From Natronosporangium sp035305625 (GTDB lineage: Bacteria > Actinomycetota > Actinomycetes > Mycobacteriales > Micromonosporaceae): a DNA stretch of 64,000 bases. The translations under genes and the position numbers were made by a program. Numbering within the stretch: position 1 is the first letter of the stretch; each line of letters starts with the position of its first letter. The stretch lies in the NCBI GenBank assembly GCA_963809545.1, contig CAWEKD010000007.1, forward strand, positions 620,001 to 684,000. Reading direction: 5' to 3'. The notes under the pieces are model-generated. The model worked only from the letters and a program-made list of their open reading frames with translations, made no database searches and was not told the origin of the DNA. Of the stretch, positions 26,122 to 34,755 are shown one piece after another.

Positions 26122-27543
26122 ATGGTGACGCTGACCCCGGACGGGCCCTGCCAGTGGCGGATCGATCCGACCGGCGAGATGCGGGTGCCCGGCATCGTCT
26201 TCGCTACCGAGCGCCTGCTCCCGGCCGCCGTCGGCGACCAGGCGGTCCAGCAGGTGGCCAACGTCGCGACCCTGCCCGGCATCGTCGAGGCGTCGTACGC
26301 GATGCCGGACGTGCACTGGGGGTACGGGTTCCCGATCGGTGGGGTGGCCGCCACCGACCCGGCGGTGGGGGGCGTGGTCTCCCCCGGCGGGGTCGGATTC
26401 GACATCTCCTGCGGGGTCCGACTGCTCACCGCGACGGTGACCCGCACCGAGGCCGCCGGACAGCTGGAACGGCTGATGGATCTGCTGGGTAAGGCGATCC
26501 CGCGCGGCATGGGCCGCGGGAGCGTCCTGCCCCGCGTCGACGACTCCGACCTTGAGGAGTACCTGCAGCGCGGCGCGACCTACGCGGTCGAGCAGGGCTA
26601 CGGCGTACCCGAAGATCTGACCTTCTGCGAGGACCGCGGCACGGTCCCCGGCGCCGACCCCGGCGCGGTGAGCACGCGGGCGCGGGAACGGGGCCGGGGT
26701 CAGTTGGGCAGCCTGGGCTCGGGGAACCACTTCCTGGAGCTCCAGGCGGTGGACCGGATCTTCGATGAGCGGGCCGCGGAGGCGATGGGGCTGCACCCCG
26801 ATCAGCTCTGCGTCATGATCCACACCGGGTCGCGCGGGCTGGGTCACCAGATCTGCTCCGACTACGTCCGGACGATGACCCAGAGCATGGCCCGACACGG
26901 CATCCGGGTGCCGGACCCGCAGCTCGCCTGCGCCCCGGTCGAGTCCCGGGAAGGGCGCCAATACCTCGGTGCGATGGCCGCCGCCGCGAACTACGGCCGG
27001 GCCAACCGGCACCTGCTCGCCCACGCCACCCGGCGCTGCTTCGCCGACGCCGGCCTCGGTGACCTCCGGCTGCTCTACGACGTCTCGCACAACCTCGCCA
27101 AGCTGGAGCCGCATCCGGTCGACGGGGCCACCCGGGAGCTGTGCGTGCACCGCAAAGGCGCCACCCGGGCCTTCCCGCCCGGCCATCCCGAGCTGCCCGC
27201 GCCCCTGCGCGCGGTCGGCCAACCGGTGTTGGTGCCGGGCTCCATGGGCACCGCCTCCTACATCCTGGTCGGGCTGCCCGACGGGCGGGCGTTCCACAGC
27301 GCCTGCCACGGTGCGGGCCGGGTGCTGAGCCGCCACGCCGCGGTCAAGCAGGCCCCGGCCGCCGCGGTCCGGCGGGAACTCGCCGCCGCGGGGGTGCTGG
27401 TGCGGGGCGCCTCCGGGCGCGGGCTGGCGGAGGAGGCACCCGGGGCGTACAAGGACGTGGACGAGGTGGTACGGGCCTGCCAGGTCGCGCGGTTGGCGGA
27501 GCCGGTGGCCCGGGTGGTCCCGGTCGGGGTGGTGAAGGGCTGA
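26122..27543 (+). CDS. rtcB: RNA-splicing ligase RtcB
   Basis: 473 aa. Manganese ligands are recognisable: Asp95 and Cys97 in GFDISCGVR, the GSGNHFLEL motif, HTGSRGLGHQ, and the guanylylated histidine in SACHGAGR near residue 395. RtcB joins RNA 2',3'-cyclic phosphate or 3'-phosphate ends to 5'-OH ends using GTP, for tRNA or damaged rRNA repair. An archease gene lies convergent just downstream, the usual activator of RtcB. The ATG is 4 bases after a weak GGGGGG stretch. Confidence 0.96.
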   Translation: MVTLTPDGPCQWRIDPTGEMRVPGIVFATERLLPAAVGDQAVQQVANVATLPGIVEASYAMPDVHWGYGFPIGGVAATDPAVGGVVSPGGVGFDISCGVRLLTATVTRTEAAGQLERLMDLLGKAIPRGMGRGSVLPRVDDSDLEEYLQRGATYAVEQGYGVPEDLTFCEDRGTVPGADPGAVSTRARERGRGQLGSLGSGNHFLELQAVDRIFDERAAEAMGLHPDQLCVMIHTGSRGLGHQICSDYVRTMTQSMARHGIRVPDPQLACAPVESREGRQYLGAMAAAANYGRANRHLLAHATRRCFADAGLGDLRLLYDVSHNLAKLEPHPVDGATRELCVHRKGATRAFPPGHPELPAPLRAVGQPVLVPGSMGTASYILVGLPDGRAFHSACHGAGRVLSRHAAVKQAPAAAVRRELAAAGVLVRGASGRGLAEEAPGAYKDVDEVVRACQVARLAEPVARVVPVGVVKG

Positions 27544-27580
27544 CCGGCAGCGTCTCCGGGAGCCCCGGACCGACCCCGGT

Positions 27581-27991
27581 TCACACGTCGATCACCACCT
27601 GGCACCGGAACTGTCCGTCGGTGTGCTCCCAACGCAGTCCATGCCGGGTGACCGCCTTCGGTGCCGCCCCCACCACCGGCACCTCCGCCAACGGCACCAC
27701 CCCGAACTCCCCCACCAAGCCCCCCTCTGTGGTGCGCGCCAGCGCGACCGCGGCCGGCACCACGTCCTCGGTGTCGAGCCGGAAGATGACCTCATCGAGG
27801 AGCTCCACCAGCAACTCCGATTCGGGGGCGGGATCACAGGCGAACCCGACCAGCCGCTGCGGCCGGGCTGCGCGGACATCCGCCACCAGTGCGACGAGCC
27901 CTCGGACCGCCTCGGCGAGACAGTCCTCCACGGTCGAGCCCCACGCCGAGATCATCACGTCGGCGGTGTGTGGCAGCAGCTCGTACCCCAT
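27581..27991 (-). CDS. Archease (RtcB cofactor)
   Basis: 136 aa, typical length. Conserved start MGYELLPHTADVMISAWG with the metal-binding HTAD motif, and a central FRLDTEDVVP segment. Archease speeds up and broadens RtcB turnover. Here it is convergent with rtcB rather than in one operon, an arrangement that needs two promoters or antisense control. Confidence 0.93.
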   Translation of the reverse strand: MGYELLPHTADVMISAWGSTVEDCLAEAVRGLVALVADVRAARPQRLVGFACDPAPESELLVELLDEVIFRLDTEDVVPAAVALARTTEGGLVGEFGVVPLAEVPVVGAAPKAVTRHGLRWEHTDGQFRCQVVIDV

Positions 27992-28229
27992 CGGTCACTC
28001 CTGACTCGCCGCGGTGGTGGGTCGACCTGACGGTGAGGTCGTCCTGCCGGTACCCCGTCCCGGTGTGGCGCACACCGCCGGGACCGTGCCCAAGCAGGCA
28101 CCCTGCGGGTCAGCCATTCGGCGAGCGAGTCGGGGTACCTACACTGTTGGGCCGGGGTGTGCCGGGAAGTCTGGTCGGCGCATCCGTTGGCGTCCCGGCC
28201 AGCGGATGAACCGCCGACGAAGGAGCCCG
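27992..28229. other. Intergenic region between archease and nhaA genes
   Basis: 238 bases between divergent genes with no open frame that looks coding. It presumably carries both promoters. A strong AAGGAG ribosome site ends it, just before nhaA. Confidence 0.4.
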
Positions 28230-29468
28230 ATGTCCGATCTACGTCCCCGGTCCTGGCCCGCCCGCTTCCGTCAGTGGATGGCGAGCGAGGCCACCAGCGG
28301 GGTGCTGCTCTTTGTCGCCGCCGCGGTGGCGCTGCTGTGGGCGAACTCGTCGTGGCGGGACTCCTACTCCGCTCTGTCCGATGCGGTCATCGGTCCCGCC
28401 GCGCTCCGGCTGGACCTACCTGTGGCAAGTTGGGCCACCGACGGACTGCTCGCCATCTTCTTCTTCGCGGTAGGCGTCGAGCTCAAACACGAACTGGTCG
28501 CCGGGAATCTGCGTAACCCCCGCCAGGCCGCGGTCCCGATGATCGCCGCGGTCGGCGGGATGGTCGTGCCCGCGGCGGTGTTCGTGACCGTGCTGCTGAC
28601 ACTGGGCGAGACCACCGCACTCCGCGGGTGGGCGATCCCCACCGCCACCGACATCGCCTTCGCCCTAGCGGTCCTGGCGATATTCGGTCGCGGGCTCCCG
28701 GCCGCCCTCCGCACCTTCCTGTTGACCCTGGCGGTGGTGGACGACCTGTTGGCGATTGTGGTGATCGCCCTGTACTACACCGACCAGCTCAACGGGGTGG
28801 CGCTCGGGCTCGCCCTCGTCGCGGTCGGCGGCTTCGCGCTCGTCGTACGCGCTGCGCGCCCACAGTGGTGGCTGCTACTGCCGCTCGCCCTGCTGGCCTG
28901 GGGGCTCATGTACACCTCGGGCGTGCACGCCACCATCGCGGGGGTCCTGCTCGGGCTCACCGTCACCGCCCGGCCCGTCCACGGTGAGGATTCGGCGCGC
29001 ACCCAGCGGTACGCACACGCGGTGCAACCTCTCTCCTCATGGCTCGCGCTGCCGGCGTTCGCGTTCTTCGCCACCGGCGTCACCCTGGTCGAGGGCCCCG
29101 GCGTCGTCGCCACGCTGCAACAGCCGGTCGTGGTCGCGGTCATCCTCGCGCTGGTGGCGGGCAAGTTCATCGGCGTGGTCGGGGTGACGGCGCTGGCCAC
29201 CCGGTTCACTGGGCTACGGCTGGCCGACGAGATCGGTCTGCGGGATCTCCTGCCGATCGGGCTGCTCACCGGCGTCGGGTTCACCGTGTCGTTGCTGGTT
29301 ACCGAGCTTTCCTTCTCGGATCCGCTCCGCGCCGACAGCGTGACGATCGGTGTCCTCACCGGTACGCTGCTCGCCGCCGTGCTCGCGGCTGGCAGCCTGC
29401 GCTGGGGCGTCCGGCGGATGCGGACTGGGCACGCTTTTTTTTTTTTTTGTGTTTTTTTTGGATGGTGA
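28230..29468 (+). CDS. nhaA: Na+/H+ antiporter NhaA, tail altered by a T-rich tract
   Basis: 412 aa as read. About eleven membrane segments with NhaA hallmarks: FFFAVGVELKHELVAG, TATDIAFALAVLA, and the LAVVDDLLAIVVIALYYT segment with the paired aspartates needed for ion exchange. It expels sodium in return for protons in the plasma membrane. The ATG has AAGGAG five bases upstream. After RRMRTGH the frame enters the 29435-29460 T tract and ends in the unnatural tail FFFFCVFFGW, so the true C-terminus may be lost or mis-assembled. Confidence 0.92.
   Translation: MSDLRPRSWPARFRQWMASEATSGVLLFVAAAVALLWANSSWRDSYSALSDAVIGPAALRLDLPVASWATDGLLAIFFFAVGVELKHELVAGNLRNPRQAAVPMIAAVGGMVVPAAVFVTVLLTLGETTALRGWAIPTATDIAFALAVLAIFGRGLPAALRTFLLTLAVVDDLLAIVVIALYYTDQLNGVALGLALVAVGGFALVVRAARPQWWLLLPLALLAWGLMYTSGVHATIAGVLLGLTVTARPVHGEDSARTQRYAHAVQPLSSWLALPAFAFFATGVTLVEGPGVVATLQQPVVVAVILALVAGKFIGVVGVTALATRFTGLRLADEIGLRDLLPIGLLTGVGFTVSLLVTELSFSDPLRADSVTIGVLTGTLLAAVLAAGSLRWGVRRMRTGHAFFFFCVFFGW
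29435..29460. repeat. T-rich low-complexity tract (T14-GTG-T8)
   Basis: Fourteen T, GTG, then eight T, then G, in DNA that is otherwise strongly GC-rich. It lies inside the end of the nhaA frame and marks the border to a frameshift-rich lanthipeptide region. No GC stem precedes it, so it is not an ordinary terminator. A read or contig artefact is likely. Confidence 0.85.
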
Positions 29469-30023
29469 GATCGCTGAGTTCATCGTCGTGAGATAGCGGA
29501 GCGGGATGGCCAGCTTATCGATTGGTTAGAGCTGCTATAACGGCAGTGGATTGGATTCGATGCTGGGTATCTCAGTAGAAATCTGCGACTGCATCTACGG
29601 GAATCTCGCTGAGGGAGTTCCGTCAACTGCTGCAGGAAGTGGACTCCGGTGGGACTACGCGCGAGTGGCTGGTTACGGTTCGGCCTAGTCACGCTCCTGG
29701 CGCAGGAGCTGACCAGGGCGGTACGCCTGGTAGTCGACCCGCCCTACTACTCCTGTTGGGGACAGAACGGCGTCTCACCGGCGGAAATGACTTTCCGGGT
29801 GTTCGACCCGGTGAGCGGGTGCGCTTCCAGGTCATGATCACACCGACTTCGTACTTCGCGGTCCGGTGCAATGACGCTAGCGGCTGAGCCGACACTCGGC
29901 GGATTTACGCGCTAGCTCGCTCGGACGTAAGATGGATCGGCCGAATGGACTGCTAGCAGTACTGAGCAGGGCAGTCCACTATGTACGGCGATGTGCCATC
30001 CTCCTCAATGGGAGAGCTCCGCT
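29469..30023. other. Degenerate spacer between nhaA and the lanthipeptide region
   Basis: About 555 bases without a convincing gene. Its base composition is lower in GC than its left neighbour, and stops occur in all frames at the left end. The stretch 29591-29887 reads TGISLREFRQLLQEVDSGGT and REWLVTVRP, faintly like a Phd/YefM antitoxin N-terminus, but a TAG stands at 29576-29578 and no start codon follows it. It may be the remnant of a toxin-antitoxin locus or chance. Confidence 0.3.
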
Positions 30024-32946
30024 GTGCGAGATCAAAATGTCGTGTACTCCGTGCTCGGCCCGCTGGAGGTCAGGGTCGATGGAGAGCTGGTGGCTATCGG
30101 CAACTCTCGACAGCAGGTCATCTCGCGTGCATGCTGCTCGAGCTGGGACACGTGGTGCAGGCGGAGCGCTTCATCGACGCGCTGTGGGACAGTGAGCTGC
30201 TCCGACGCCTGGGTACAGGTGCAGATCGGCATCTCGAAGCTGCGCGCTAGGCTCGCTGAGCTCGACTGCCGGGGCGATCGTCCTCATGAGGCCGGTTATC
30301 TGATCTAAGTTCCGGAAGACCCCTCGACGTGGTCCGGTTCCGGCGATTGCTGGCGCGCGCTCGAGAGGCGACCGGGCACACCGCTCGGAGGAGGCCATCG
30401 CTCAGCTGCGCGCCGCTCTTGACCTGTGCGAGGGAACGCCTTGGCTGGGCTGTCGGGGCGGTGGATCCGCGCGGCCGCCACCGGTTGGAAGAGGAGCGGC
30501 TGGCGGCGCTGGAGGATCGGCTCGAGCTGGAGGTCACGACTGGTCGTCACTGCGAGGTGATCGGCGAGCTGCGCGAACTGACTGCGACGTACCCACTGCG
30601 GGAACGCTTCTACGGACAGCTGATGCGGCCTGTACTGGGACGGGCGACAGGCGGAGGCGTTGACGGCCTACCGCTACGCTCACCGAGTGCTGGTTGAGGA
30701 GCACGGTCTCGACTCCAGTGATGAATTGCTGGGCGCTAGAGCGCGCCATCCTCGCTCGGGCTCCCTCCGTCGAGGGCGAGGCCGGCTCCCTCCGGCGGAA
30801 CTGGTGGAGCGGACCGTACCGCGTCAGCTGCCCGCCGCGCCCGGGGCTTTGTCGGACGCGACGACATCGTCGAGGCGGTTGACCGGCGGCTGAGCAGGAA
30901 CGACCGGCTCTCACGCACCGTGGTGGTGATCAGCGGCCCGCCGGGCGTCGGCAAAACCGCGCTGGCGCTGCACTGCGCCCATCGCCTCGCCGACCGCTCC
31001 CCGATGGTCACCTGTATGCCCGGCTGCTGGACAGCGACGCCCGACCGGCGCCGCCGGAGCGTGCACTGGATGAATTTCTGCGGGCGCTCGGCATGGACCC
31101 GGCTGAGCTCCCCAACGAACTGGACGAGCTGGCCGCAATGTTCCAGCGAGTTGCCTGGCCGGGCAGCGAATGCTGATTGTGCTCGATGATGCGACGCCGC
31201 CGCCTGGCAGGTGGAGCCGCTGATCTCCGAGTTCGGTGGCGCGCTGATCGTCACCAGCCGAGGCACCCTGCCGGGGCTGCGCGGGGTGGACCGGTTGACC
31301 TCCAGGTTCAACCCGCAGGCGAGCCTCCAGCTGCTGGCGACGGTGATCGGGGAGGAGCGGGTCCAGGCGGAGCCGGCAGCGGCGGAGGCGGTCACCGAGA
31401 TGTGTGGTCACCTCCCGCTGGCGCTCCAGATCGCGGCGGGAGCCAAGCTGGAGGCACGGCCGCATTGGGCCATCTCCCAGCTGGTCGACCGGTTGGCCGA
31501 CGAGGGGCGTCGACTGGATGAGCTCTCCCTGGCGGGGGACCGCGGTAGGGGGAGCCTGCAGTTTCTGCACGAGATGCTGGACCCGCTGGCCCGCCGGCTG
31601 TTGCCGCTGCTGGGCGGGTTGGGGGATGGCCGACTTCGCCGCCTGGGTCTGCGGCCCGCTGCTCCACACCGACACCAACGAGGGAGCAGACGCGCTGGAG
31701 CAGCTGGTGGAGGCGCGGCTGGTGGATGTGGTCGGTGGCACGGGACATCACACCCGCTATCGGCTCCGCGAGCTGATCGGTATGTTTGCGCGGCAGCGGC
31801 TGGCCGCGACGGTCCCGGCCCCGAGCGCTGGGAAGCGCAGGTCCGGTTACTACGGTGCTGGACGTTCCTGGTTGATGAGGCTCACCGCCGCGAGTACGGC
31901 GGTGACTTCACGATCGTCCGATCGACCGCTTCGCGGTGGCCGCTACCGGACAAACTAGTCAATCAACTAATCGCCGACCCGATCCGCTGGTTCGAAGAGG
32001 AGCGGATCAACTTGCTCTCCATGGTCCGGCGCGCCGCCGAGCTAGGCGAACATGAATTATGCGCTGATCTTGCCGTAGGTGCGGTAGCGCTGTTCGAGAC
32101 CAAGGCGCACCTAGCAGACTGGCGGGAAACGCATGAGGCGGCGCTGGCGGCGGCGCGCCACTACGGTGACCTGCGCTCCGAGGCCGCAGTGCGGTGCTCC
32201 CGGGCCGGATTGGCGCTGGCCGAACACCAGCTGGACGACGCTGTGTCCGACCTGGAGGCGGCGTTGACCTGGTTCGATAATGCCGACCACCGGCACGGCC
32301 GGGGACTGGCTCTGCGCAGCCTCGCCGTAGCGCACCGGTTGAGCGGCGACCACATCCGGGCCCGCCAACGGTACGAGGCCGCGTTGACCGATCTGCGCGC
32401 GGTGGGAGACCGGGCCGCGGAGGCGCAGGTCCTCACCAACCTAGGGCAGATAAGCATCGCGCAAGGTCGATTGCCCGAAGCACACGAGCTGCTACGGCAG
32501 GCGCTGGCGATCTGTACCGCCATTGGAGAACGTCGAGGCATGGCGCAGGTACGGTTCCGGCTCAGCGAACTGCACCTGGCCCGGGGTGAGCTGGCGGAGG
32601 CGCAGTCCGAGCTGGAGGAGGTGCGGGCCGTTGTCGACGCACCGGTGACCTGGTCGGCAAGACATATGCGCTGCTCGGCCTCGGTGCGGTCCGACTCGCA
32701 TGGAACGATCTGGCGGGCGCGGTCCAGGCAATCACGGAAGCGCTGGAGTTGGCGCAGCGGGCACACAGCCGATTGCTGGAAGGCCGAGCCCGGCTGGCCC
32801 TTGCCGAGCTCCACCAACGGGAGAATCAACCGACGCTGGCGGCCGCCCAACTCGACCAGGCCGAGGCAATCTTCACCGCGATCGCGGTCACGGCGTGGCA
32901 ACCACAGGTGGAGCAAGTGCGGCGCTGGCTGGAGGGTACCGACTGA
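30024..32946 (+). pseudogene. SARP/AfsR-type regulator (BTAD, NB-ARC, TPR), many frameshifts
   Basis: Pieces in three frames add up to one AfsR-like protein of about 970 aa. Order: winged-helix start VVYSVLGPLEVRVDGELVAI, BTAD pieces (LLELGHVVQAERFIDALW; DVVRFRRLLARAREA), an NB-ARC P-loop (VVISGPPGVGKTALALHCAH), ALIVTSRGTLPGLRG, then long TPR repeats (31900-32640, and 32749-32946). The GTG has GGGAGAG upstream. There are at least eight frame changes plus an in-frame TAA at 30306. Such proteins activate antibiotic clusters; control of the adjacent lanthipeptide genes is inferred. Protein similarity survives across every break. Confidence 0.78.
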
Positions 32947-33115
32947 GCCGGCGTGACCTCCCCACCGAACGCCTGTCCGGATTAAACGCTGCCACCGCTG
33001 GTCGATGGTGACGGGTTAAGCGGTAATGCGCTGAGTAGTTACCCGATCAGCAGATGATGTTCACACCGGTGAGTTCACCACCAAGTTTCCTAGTCGCAGG
33101 AGGGGAGATCCGTCA

Positions 33116-33281
33116 TGCGAGCAGCGCTGTCATCCATTCGATCCGCCCTGGTGGTAGGGTCGTCGCCCTGGCAGTCGCCGCCGGCACCGTCGTGCCCCCG
33201 TCGCCCACGGCCGTGGCGACCTTGGATCCGCTGATGCTGGTCAGCGGTGGTAGCCAGCCAACGGACAAGCCGTGGGACTGA
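33116..33281 (+). pseudogene. Small secreted peptide gene with a frameshift
   Basis: An ATG with a near-perfect AGGAGGGGAG ribosome site opens MRAALSSIRSALVV. The frame then needs a one-base shift near 33160 to continue as GRVVALAVAAGTVVPPSPTA and end LVSGGSQPTDKPWD. The repaired product is about 55 aa with a signal peptide and a short polar tail. It lies between two SARP genes, 20 bases before the second, so they may be co-transcribed. Function unknown; a secreted signal peptide is one possibility. Confidence 0.45.
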
Positions 33282-33300
33282 CCGGAGGAAGGAGGCGGCC

Positions 33301-34101
33301 ATGACGACGGTGACGTTCGGCCTGCTCGGACCGGTGGAGGCGCGCGTAGACGGCCGAGCGGTCCCGCTGGGCTACGCCAAACAGCGTTGCGTGCTGGCCC
33401 TGCTCATGTGTGAGGTAGGGCGAGTGGTGCCGGTCGACCGGGTGATCGACCGAGTCTGGGGGCAGGAGACGCCAGACTCCGCCCGTAACCTCCTCTACGG
33501 CTATGTCGCGCGGTTACGGGCGGCGCTCGCCGCCGCCGGGCTCCCCGACCGTGGGGCCCTGTTGCGTCGACACCCGGGCGGCTACACCCTCGACGTGGAT
33601 CCGGACGCGGTGGATCTGTTCCGGTTCCGACGGCTGGTCCGTGAGGCCCGGGTGGTGGCCGCACCGATGACAGCGATGGCGTTGCTCGACCGCGCGCTCG
33701 CACTGTGGCGCGGACCGGCCCTGTCCTGCATCGACAATCCGTGGGCGGAGCGGATGAGGGTAACGCTGGAGGGGGAGCGAGTGAGCGCGTGGCTGGCCCG
33801 GTGTGACGCGCAGCTTCAGCTCGGCATGCACGACGACCTGGTGTCGGACTCAGCCGAGATGCTGACCGAGCACCCGCTGCACGAAGGGGTGGCGACGCGG
33901 CTCATGCTGGCGCTATACCGCAGCGGCCGGATCGCGGAGGCGCTCCACTGCTTCACTCAGGTCCGGCAACGACTGGTCCGCGAGCTCGGGACCGAGCCGG
34001 GCCGGGAACTCCGCAACCTGCACCAACTGATCCTCCGCCGCGACGCCGCGCTTCCGATGGGCTCGATCGTCACTGCGGCGGTGTCCACCCCCGCAGCCTG
34101 A
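33301..34101 (+). CDS. SARP-family transcriptional activator (short form)
   Basis: 266 aa, intact. Residues about 5-100 form the OmpR-like winged helix (FGLLGPVEARVDGRAVPLGY; VPVDRVIDRVWGQETPDSAR) and about 105-255 the bacterial transcriptional activator domain (VDLFRFRRLVREARVV; LGMHDDLVSDSAEMLTEHPL; ELGTEPGRELRNLHQLILRR). No NB-ARC or TPR part, so it is a DnrI/RedD-size regulator. AAGGAGG ribosome site. It converges on the lan operon across a bidirectional hairpin and is the likely pathway-specific activator. Confidence 0.92.
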   Translation: MTTVTFGLLGPVEARVDGRAVPLGYAKQRCVLALLMCEVGRVVPVDRVIDRVWGQETPDSARNLLYGYVARLRAALAAAGLPDRGALLRRHPGGYTLDVDPDAVDLFRFRRLVREARVVAAPMTAMALLDRALALWRGPALSCIDNPWAERMRVTLEGERVSAWLARCDAQLQLGMHDDLVSDSAEMLTEHPLHEGVATRLMLALYRSGRIAEALHCFTQVRQRLVRELGTEPGRELRNLHQLILRRDAALPMGSIVTAAVSTPAA

Positions 34102-34150
34102 CCCGGCCACACCGATCCGGCACTCGAAGTGAACGAAATCACTACGACGA

Positions 34151-34185
34151 GTGGGGTGGCGGCCCCACCGGGACCGCCACCCCAC
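34151..34185. terminator. Bidirectional hairpin terminator
   Basis: GTGGGGTGGCGG and CCGCCACCCCAC pair perfectly over 12 bases around an 11-base loop. It lies 50 bases past the SARP stop and 28 bases past the first precursor stop on the other strand, so it can end both converging transcripts. Confidence 0.8.
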
Positions 34186-34212
34186 TCTGTTCACGGGTGG
34201 ACCCAGATCAGA

Positions 34213-34414
34213 TCACTGGATCTCTTCCTCGCCGTTGCAGCCGACGCAGGTGTCCCGGGTGAAACCGTTGCAGCACCCGAAGCGTGCTCAGGTACTCGGT
34301 CGCCAGAATCTGCGCAAAGCCACCGACGGCCAGGTCGATCTCGCCAGCCGGGTGGTCAGCGCGCCCCTCGGCGTCGGGATCCTTCCAGATGCGAACCAGG
34401 TTGGTCGGGTTCAT
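34213..34414 (-). pseudogene. lanA: Class II lanthipeptide precursor (lanA1), frameshifted before the core
   Basis: The leader MNPTNLVRIWKDPDAEGRAD continues HPAGEIDLAVGGFAQILATE. As written the frame then leaves for an arginine-rich, Cys-free end (…GRDPVI). Dropping one base near 34282 restores YLSTFGCCNGFTRDTCVGCN and GEEEIQ before a TGA at 34213-34215: a 66-aa peptide with four Cys (47, 48, 56, 59) and Ser/Thr partners. The WKDP and DHPA motifs match the second precursor. AAGGAAG ribosome site upstream. A double glycine at 31-32 could be the LanT cleavage site. Confidence 0.72.
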
Positions 34415-34488
34415 GATTCTTCCTTGTGATTGCCGACACGTGATCGGTCGTCTATCAGGGCACCGTCCTGATCAGGTCGGGAAGGATG

Positions 34489-34725
34489 TCACTGAGCCTC
34501 TTCGCAGCAGCCGTAGCTGACAAACGCGCAGGTTCCCTTGTGGAAGCTGGCCTCGCAGTGCAGCCAGCAGCTGACCGCTTCAGTGGCGATGGTGACGGTG
34601 GTGATGGTGGTGCTGGCGCTGACGGCCTCCGACGGCAGGTCGATGGTGCTGGCGGGGTGGTCGATGCCCAGATCGCCACGGCTCTCCGGATCCTTCCAGT
34701 AGCGGATCATGTCCTCAGTGCTCAT
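34489..34725 (-). CDS. lanA: Class II lanthipeptide precursor (lanA2)
   Basis: 78 aa, intact. Leader-like part MSTEDMIRYWKDPESRGDLG then IDHPASTIDLPSEAVSA. The rest is rich in Ser/Thr and carries five Cys (53, 57, 66, 73, 74): STTITTVTIATEAVSCWLHC, then EASFHKGTCAFVSYGCCEEA and Q. LanM would dehydrate Ser/Thr and join them to Cys as (methyl)lanthionine. AAGGAGGAG ribosome site. It begins 30 bases after the LanT stop. The WKDP leader motif resembles mersacidin/lichenicidin-type leaders. There is no obvious double-glycine cleavage site, which is unusual. Confidence 0.85.
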   Translation of the reverse strand: MSTEDMIRYWKDPESRGDLGIDHPASTIDLPSEAVSASTTITTVTIATEAVSCWLHCEASFHKGTCAFVSYGCCEEAQ

Positions 34726-34755
34726 ATCTCCTCCTTGATGGGCTAGGGACGAACG

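Noticed and set aside
29435..29468. T-rich tract as a rho-independent terminator of nhaA
   Set aside because: No GC-rich stem directly precedes it, it lies inside the coding frame, and its length is far outside what terminators in this genome show.
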